Below, in pieces: positions 60,401 through 64,000 of a stretch of DNA of 64,000 nt. The first letter of the stretch is position 1; each line of letters begins with the position of its first letter. The DNA lies in NCBI RefSeq assembly GCF_037975245.1, contig NC_092561.1, positions 18,233,001 through 18,297,000 of the forward strand, read 5' to 3'. A program made the translations under genes and the position numbers. This DNA comes from Apostichopus japonicus. Taxonomy: Eukaryota > Echinodermata > Holothuroidea > Aspidochirotida > Stichopodidae. The notes beneath the pieces are model-generated. The model saw only the letters and a program-made list of their open reading frames with translations, had not been told where the DNA came from and did not search any database.

Positions 60401-63400
60401 CCGTTACGCTGCGATCATTCCTGATACATATCTCATTAATGGATTGTATATTTCACAAGACAAAGAGTTGTCAGTCTGACCAATATCACAATAGCAAGAT
60501 CCTCTCAGAAGTAGTTTCTAAACGTTAAGATAGATTTGAAGACCGCAGAGAGCTGTATTTTCTTTTTCGATGAAATCGAGCAAAGTAGTACTGTTGGCGT
60601 AGCAATGCCAAATTTAGTATGATAATGACAGGTTAACGTAGACACAGAATTCAATTGAGATATATTCTACATTCTCATATTTAGGCAAAGGCCAACTGTA
60701 AGCTGTAATGTGAAGTATACGTAAAAAACTGGATATTTAAAATACCTTGTATATGATGAAAAGGAAAGAAGCACAAATAAACAGGCCAACACATCAGCTC
60801 TTCCAACAATACCAGAAACCTATGGAAAAAAATAAGAAATATCCAGTAAGACCAACCTTCAGTGATCCACAAGCTTTCTCAGAACCATTTCCCAAGCCCC
60901 TCCCCCCTCCCCCTCCAACCTTCTCCTTCTTATTCTGTGTTGCATCCAAATGCTCTCCCACACACTAAATGATATAAGAACATTAGTTATGACCATTTGG
61001 ATGTTAGGACTATTCACTGCTTAGAAACTTAAAGCAATGCAGACTAGTCTATCCTAAATCTCCATGGTTTCACTGAATTAAATGGTGACTTTATACCAGG
61101 GAATAATTTAGCTACGAATAATTTAGCTACGAATAATTTAGCTACTTATGACTCACATGACACATACTGTACAGTAGCAAAACACTATAGATGCCTTCTT
61201 TAACAAACTGCTACACAAGTGCAACTATACGAGGCACGCTTTGTACACAAAATGTCAGTACTTTTGAATTATTTTACGATAATACAATTCATCATAAACC
61301 TGAAAATTGCTATCGTAGAAAATATTGACGGCTGAAGTTATTCCCCCGGTTCTGATCCTTAGAGAGATTGAAGGATGGAAGAGAGAAGAAGAGATATAGC
61401 TAGGAATGCAATCAATGAAGACAGTGGGTGCACAAACTGCAAACTCACAGCCTCTGTATGGATCGGATGTAGGACGAACAAAAGACCAGCGTAGATGGAA
61501 GCGCCCGCACCGTCAAGTTCTTTCGTGAATACCATGTCTCTGCATATTTTCATGAAAAGCAAACCAACCGCTGTATGCAGTACGACATTGAATAAATGGA
61601 AGCTGGTTGGACTGAGGCCATGTAGTAAATAGTTCAACCTGTGGGAAGGACCAAAATTTCATGTAATTACACCGTCTTATTACTTAAGACAGAATTCAGA
61701 AAATTACAAAAATTTTTGCTGTATTTTACATCATGCCCTAGAGTCTGCACATGGTGGCCAGGCTATCCAATGATCCATCCAGGCTAAATCTCCTTCAAAA
61801 TTTTTCACCGTGACAATGAATTCATAAAGACTTACCTGTACTGAGGACAATTTCCTATGATTTCAAAAGTAGACATCAGTAACTGCAGCATGTTTTTGCA
61901 CAAATTTGGCTGAAAGTTTGGTCCCGAAGAAACATATTCTACGTAGAATGGACAGTATACTTCTTCTTCTGACATAAACAACATATTTTCTTTCATTCAT
62001 ACCTCATTAATTAAAAGAATATGCATACATGGCAACATCTTACAGTAACCAGAATATCATAGAGTTCATCAAATGACAGTAATGCAGAGAACTCACTGTA
62101 GTGTATGTACTGTATGATGGTATATGGTAATTTTTTTGATAGTTAGCCCAGGCATTAAGTAATGTTCTTTTCTTAATAAAACAGGTAACAGTGATAATCA
62201 TACTGATTTTCCTCAGTGGCTTAGTTCTATCCGTAAGTTATTTGATTCTATTGATGGTTTGACCATAATCTGCCAGAAATAGAAAGAATTACACCTTTAT
62301 ATCTGTCGGAAGTCAATCTGTTCAAAGCAAGGGAATAATTTCCCTAACATTACGCATGCCTTGAAGTTTACTGTATAATTCCACTGCATGGGTTGTGTGC
62401 AGTAACACACTAAAGTGTCTCAAGTCTATACAAATTGGTGTCTCCTGTTTCATTGTGGCAATTTTGGCCGTTTCTGTTTTGTAGATTACACTTGCGATGG
62501 AATGTCACAATTTGCTTACAAGTTCATGGCAACTACAGTGTCCATCAGTTTAACTACAGTACATGTGACACAGCACACGAATTTAAAGGGTGTGGAGACT
62601 CGCGCACAAAGAAACGTCTCATGCCGGTTATCTGACCTAGTTTCGACTGAGGTGTAACAGAAGTGTTAGACACCACCATCGATCCCAGGAAATACACACA
62701 CAGCTTGCTACCATCGGTAATTAGACAATAGTGTACAGTCAATACATGCAGCTACGGACAATACCTACAACACAGCTTACATACTGTACTGTAGCAGCAA
62801 TGGACATCTCAGGTCTAGATGAAAGATAACAAGGTATCACGTTTCATTACTGTCTGCATTTTGTAGCAATAAGAAAAAAAAACTTCACTTGCAAGCAACA
62901 GAAAGTTAATTTTTTCACAGGGCGGCACATGGTTTGGAACGAGTCTTTAATGCCTTTAAGGGGACATGTGAAGTTACCGTACACCACCATACATTGAGAC
63001 AAAACCATATGCATACTGTACAGTACCTGAAAGAGAGAACAGTAAGTGGTCTGTAGGATTTATGACTTCTTCGGTCCTGGATGGGCTTCCCCCAAAAATC
63101 ATTATGCAGAAAAGCAGTCGTGCTTTGAGGTGAAGTCACATCTTTGTTTCTCACGACTGCAAAGAGGTCATCGTGAACAAAGTCGCCATTCAGACTATTA
63201 AGATACACCACAATGGTCAATGCTGTGATAAGTAAGTAATGTTTACTATGACAGCCTCCATTCTTCTTCCTGGAACATCCATCTCCATTCTTAATTAAAA
63301 CTGTTCTGCTTGCTTTGGTTTTGGGATCATGGAGATCTTCTCTATGGCTGGGAGTGAACGTCCTCAAGTTTGCTTTGTCAACGAGAATCTGCGGCCTGGA

Positions 63401-63418
63401 TGTCAATTTTTTTCTCAT
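38477..63418 (-). CDS. TMTC1: TMTC1-like protein O-mannosyltransferase (transmembrane and TPR repeat-containing), complete, 18 coding exons
   Basis: ER multi-pass enzyme of the TMTC family, which transfers O-linked mannose to extracellular cadherin domains; the C-terminal TPR array faces the ER lumen. The eighteen exons join with GT-AG borders and agreeing phases to 2697 nt (898 aa; human TMTC1 is about 880). The start at 63418 has an in-frame TGA four codons upstream. Diagnostic features: FVHDD near the first membrane segment, SHKSYRPLTVLSFR, HPIHTEAVSGIVGRADVL, CKEQGVTVL, DNPASF, then YDWQVGSIPLVE, which matches TMTC1 rather than TMTC2, TMTC3 or TMTC4, then VGFVVAERILYIPSMGFC. TPR units run from about residue 500 to the C-terminus. 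Subfamily choice is by recalled family motifs; a phylogeny could shift it. Confidence 0.93.
38630..39015. mobile_element. hAT-type MITE in TMTC1 intron 17, against the last exon
   Basis: A 386-bp element with ends cagtggtggagc and gctccaccactg, flanked by a perfect 8-bp duplication atcaaaca (38622-38629 and 39016-39023). Related to 26541-26948. It ends only 33 bp upstream (in transcript sense) of the exon 18 border. Confidence 0.92.
39290..39728 (+). pseudogene. LINE reverse transcriptase C-terminal fragment, in TMTC1 intron 17
   Basis: Frame 1 gives PVMSYGAETWTTTKRLEKKL. After a frame change in the GA run near 39385 the second frame gives RGVTRKDKVRN, then KKWRWAGHLARCQDNRWTQK, RGRGRQSRRWMDDIREYGG and a stop at 39728. 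This is the usual end of a non-LTR retrotransposon reverse transcriptase (WAGH...RW...RGR...RWxDDI). It is 5'-truncated and frameshifted, and lies antisense to TMTC1. Confidence 0.82.
40484..40571. repeat. Minisatellite with palindromic core CCCCTGGGG, about 17-bp unit
   Basis: Six to seven copies of the unit cccctgggggacttc (alternating with ggaacttc) in TMTC1 intron 16. Each unit contains the self-complementary cccctgggg. Long open frames on both strands here are artefacts. Confidence 0.9.
40590..40770 (-). mobile_element. tRNA-derived SINE, family C, in TMTC1 intron 16
   Basis: On the minus strand the head reads gtggtcaagtggttaaggca, then gcaggtttgagt, like the A and B boxes of a Ser/Leu-type tRNA. 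The body runs toward 40590 with words such as gccccaaggacaaaac in the forward strand. Only one copy is seen in this window. Confidence 0.6.
41581..41760. repeat. (TA)n-rich microsatellite in TMTC1 intron 15
   Basis: Three runs of TA dinucleotides, at about 41588-41610, 41613-41645 and 41733-41760, separated by a short AT-rich linker with cgacctaaggtatgatcc. Confidence 0.9.
42527..43555. repeat. 57-bp minisatellite, about 18 copies, built from the 3' splice site of TMTC1 exon 15
   Basis: About 18 units of 55-62 bp start with agactgaccctttaaatgaa and continue through gtaaatttaaccagttagga. The first unit (42527-42585) overlaps the true exon 15 border at 42535. On the minus strand its tttcatttaaagGGTCAGTCT is the acceptor plus the first exon bases. 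Most other units repeat this acceptor almost unchanged. The array fills about 1 kb of TMTC1 intron 14 directly upstream of the exon. Confidence 0.95.
44771..45003 (+). mobile_element. tRNA-derived SINE, family A, copy 2, in TMTC1 intron 14
   Basis: Begins ggagtgttagctcagtggtt, with the B-box word gagttcgagtcactcc at about 44822. The shared body (gacaattcataatcatggac, gaggcttcttcgcgagttcc) follows, then an ATAC-rich tail. The acceptor-type pairing of ggagtg with cactcc shows the tRNA origin. Confidence 0.85.
46540..47190 (+). pseudogene. CR1/L2-type LINE reverse transcriptase fragment, in TMTC1 intron 13
   Basis: A frame at 46602 gives RPILEYSNTVWDPYTNK, MVQRLAARFALHYYRRTSS, DLGWKPLAERR and RLTMFYKM. 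It shifts in the T/C run near 46943 to SPRTVRDWNYLSEESI and on to a stop near 47187. This is the C-terminal region of a CR1/L2-like reverse transcriptase, 5'-truncated and frameshifted, antisense to TMTC1. Confidence 0.85.
47872..48360. repeat. (GAAT)n tetranucleotide array beside TMTC1 exon 13
   Basis: About 490 bp of gaatgaat with variants gcat, gtat and aaat. On the transcript strand it is an ATTC array ending about 25 bp before the exon 13 acceptor at 47847. Confidence 0.95.
51897..52270. repeat. Partial tandem repeat, about 77-bp unit, in TMTC1 intron 9
   Basis: The unit gccagtattgtgtctttaca with tactagccttctcaaaatga recurs at about 51897, 52136 and 52221, the first separated by about 160 bp of other sequence. 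Confidence 0.75.
52812..63418 (-). CDS. TMTC1: TMTC1-like exons 1-9: membrane and catalytic part (residues about 1-492)
   Basis: Coding exons on the minus strand: 63027-63418, 61449-61638, 60746-60819, 60129-60293, 57999-58077, 57459-57562, 56004-56190, 54407-54528 and 52812-52976. Exon 1 has a basic cytosolic head, the first membrane segment (about YLLITALTIVVYLNSL) and the acidic FVHDD motif at the lumenal side. Exons 2-3 hold HPIHTEA and GIVGRADVLA, with the intron cutting between A and V. Exon 4 has ALLCKEQGVTVLAINAAYDV. Exons 7-8 hold FLTYSFLISFNCWLLLCP and LIIPFVPASNVFLTVGFVVA. Exon 9 ends in NADWKSRESLF, the link to the TPR tail. Exon 6 is only 24 bp from a MITE. Confidence 0.92.
53750..54020. 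repeat. Duplicated segment, about 180-bp period, in TMTC1 intron 8
   Basis: Two copies share tatataccaaagtt, then ctccaaaaat, then gagacattgaaccttg followed by a C-rich tract. They begin at about 53763 and 53935. Confidence 0.75.
55244..55480 (+). mobile_element. tRNA-derived SINE, family A, copy 3, in TMTC1 intron 7
   Basis: Begins ggagtgttagctcagtggtt, shares the whole body with 44771-45003 and ends in atacatacatacat. The word actatact occurs on both sides (about 55232 and 55485) and may be the target duplication. It lacks the 10-bp gacaattgac duplication found in the other two copies. Confidence 0.85.
55620..55880. repeat. Minisatellite, 15-bp unit acaccagaccacaac
   Basis: About 17 copies, with shorter and point-variant forms (agagc, agatc), in TMTC1 intron 7. 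It produces long open frames on both strands that are not genes. Confidence 0.92.
56385..56570 (-). mobile_element. Possible SINE tail fragment in TMTC1 intron 6
   Basis: On the minus strand it includes gtttgacaggttatcgttga and a GCGCTTTATAAAT word followed by an ATT repeat. This resembles the tail of the family B SINEs at 17030 and 25010. The head is not clear. Confidence 0.45.
56994..57435. mobile_element. hAT-type MITE beside the TMTC1 exon 6 donor
   Basis: A 442-bp element with ends agggatgtgccca and, inverted from the right, agggatgtgtcca. It is flanked by atatgatc (56986-56993) and gtatgatc (57436-57443), 7 of 8 matching. The left part is GC-rich (gggcggcactgggcggcccc). It ends 23 bp from the last base of exon 6. 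Confidence 0.8.
58500..58985. repeat. Tandem repeat, about 120-bp unit, 4 copies, in TMTC1 intron 4
   Basis: Units starting gatatgaaaattcat at about 58496, 58620, 58744 and 58862 share cctgccaacatgtacaaaaa, cacaaagttgtgt and tacattaaaagaagttgtac. Confidence 0.88.
59634..60004. mobile_element. TTAA-flanked MITE, copy 2, in TMTC1 intron 4
   Basis: Same element as 2654-3020: TTAA at 59634-59637 and 60001-60004, inner ends agggtgtgaagacttg and cgagtcttcaatgcct. It starts 125 bp downstream of exon 4 in transcript sense. Confidence 0.85.
61098..61143. repeat. 15-bp tandem repeat, 3 copies, in TMTC1 intron 2
   Basis: Three direct copies of gaataatttagctac (the first preceded by gg). Confidence 0.9.
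62583..62959. mobile_element. TTAA-flanked MITE, copy 3, in TMTC1 intron 1
   Basis: Same element as 2654-3020: TTAA at 62583-62586 and 62956-62959, left inner end agggtgtggagactcg. It ends 67 bp from the exon 1 donor. Confidence 0.85.
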
Positions 63419-64000
63419 GTCTGTCCTTCAAGATGTCTCCCCTTTAAGTTAAACTTCAAGACATCTTCCACAATCATTCTCACAAGTGATGAGTTTGGTC
63501 ATCTGATGTGGATTTATACCCCCTTTGTAAAAAATAAAAGAGCCCAAAAATCATATAGTACTCTATTAAAGGCATATATGTTCTAGTCACTTGGGTGTTT
63601 TGTTTTTCTCATATTAGGCTAAGGTAAGCCTAGCCTACACTAGAGTTAACTAAAGGAAATAATCCGAACAGGTAAACAGGTGACTTGATCCTCATACAGT
63701 TGCCTTCATTAAAATTTAACTTACAGATCAAGCTGCATTTTGCATCCCTAATGTAGCTCTAATACTAGCTTATCTAGGCCTAAGCCTAGTTTAATTTCTA
63801 TTAGGGGTAGTACTTTCAGCATCATATGTTGGGTTTCACACAGTATTAGCGTAGGTCTTGCTTGGCCTAACATTAGGCCTACAGTACATGTATTTGTTCT
63901 CCACTCAGTCAATCATTGAGGTTATTACCGGATTTGTTATTTCGGATAATACTAGGCTTATGTCAAGTTCAGTCTAGTAATAGCCTACAGTACATTTATT
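63419..64000. promoter_or_regulatory. 5' flank of TMTC1, probable 5' UTR and promoter
   Basis: Lies upstream of the TMTC1 start. An in-frame stop just before the ATG ends any longer reading frame. The stretch is unremarkable AT-rich sequence; I see no convincing TATA box or CpG cluster and cannot place the transcription start. Confidence 0.4.

Overview
The window is animal nuclear DNA. Every gene is split by GT-AG introns, the space between exons is full of dispersed repeats, and there are no operons or bacterial-type signals. The gene content (a TFIP11 orthologue, a TMTC1-type O-mannosyltransferase, and a tandem cluster of receptors with a somatomedin-B head and seven membrane segments) together with the repeat content (tRNA-derived SINEs, many hAT-type and TTAA-flanked MITEs, CR1/L2-type LINE scraps) fits an invertebrate deuterostome. 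An echinoderm, perhaps a sea cucumber, is my best guess, but the species is inference only.

Layout, left to right; every gene reads on the minus strand. (1) 423-2586: the first three coding exons of the splicing factor TFIP11, cut by the left edge. A TTAA-flanked MITE (2654-3020) lies just upstream. (2) 3021-9157: about 6 kb with no recognisable gene. It holds a long inverted repeat (4629-5322) and a SINE (8400-8621). (3) 9158-31479: three paralogous receptor genes in head-to-tail order at 9158-14030, 19079-23123 and 26956-31479. All have the same three coding exons: a signal peptide, then a large exon with the somatomedin-B domain, cysteine-rich ectodomain and TM1-TM5, then TM6-TM7 with the tail. 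Copies 2 and 3 lie in an approximately 8.2-kb tandem duplication and are almost identical. Copy 1 is much more diverged. (4) 31480-38476: no gene. It holds a 2.7-kb TGACC-rich repeat block (33801-36491) and a hAT-type MITE. (5) 38477-63418: a complete 18-exon TMTC1-like gene whose splice phases all agree and give 898 codons. Its introns carry minisatellites, SINEs, LINE fragments and MITEs, several lying directly against splice sites. (6) 63419-64000: upstream flank of TMTC1.

Functionally the genes are unrelated neighbours: TFIP11 acts in spliceosome disassembly in the nucleus, the receptors are predicted cell-surface sensors of unknown ligand, and TMTC1 is an ER-membrane glycosyltransferase with a TPR tail. 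The most notable structures are a 57-bp minisatellite that has copied the 3' splice site of TMTC1 exon 15 about 18 times, the mosaic recombination history of the receptor duplication (with a MITE filled site and its empty site both in the window), and two MITEs sitting within about 35 bp of TMTC1 splice sites.
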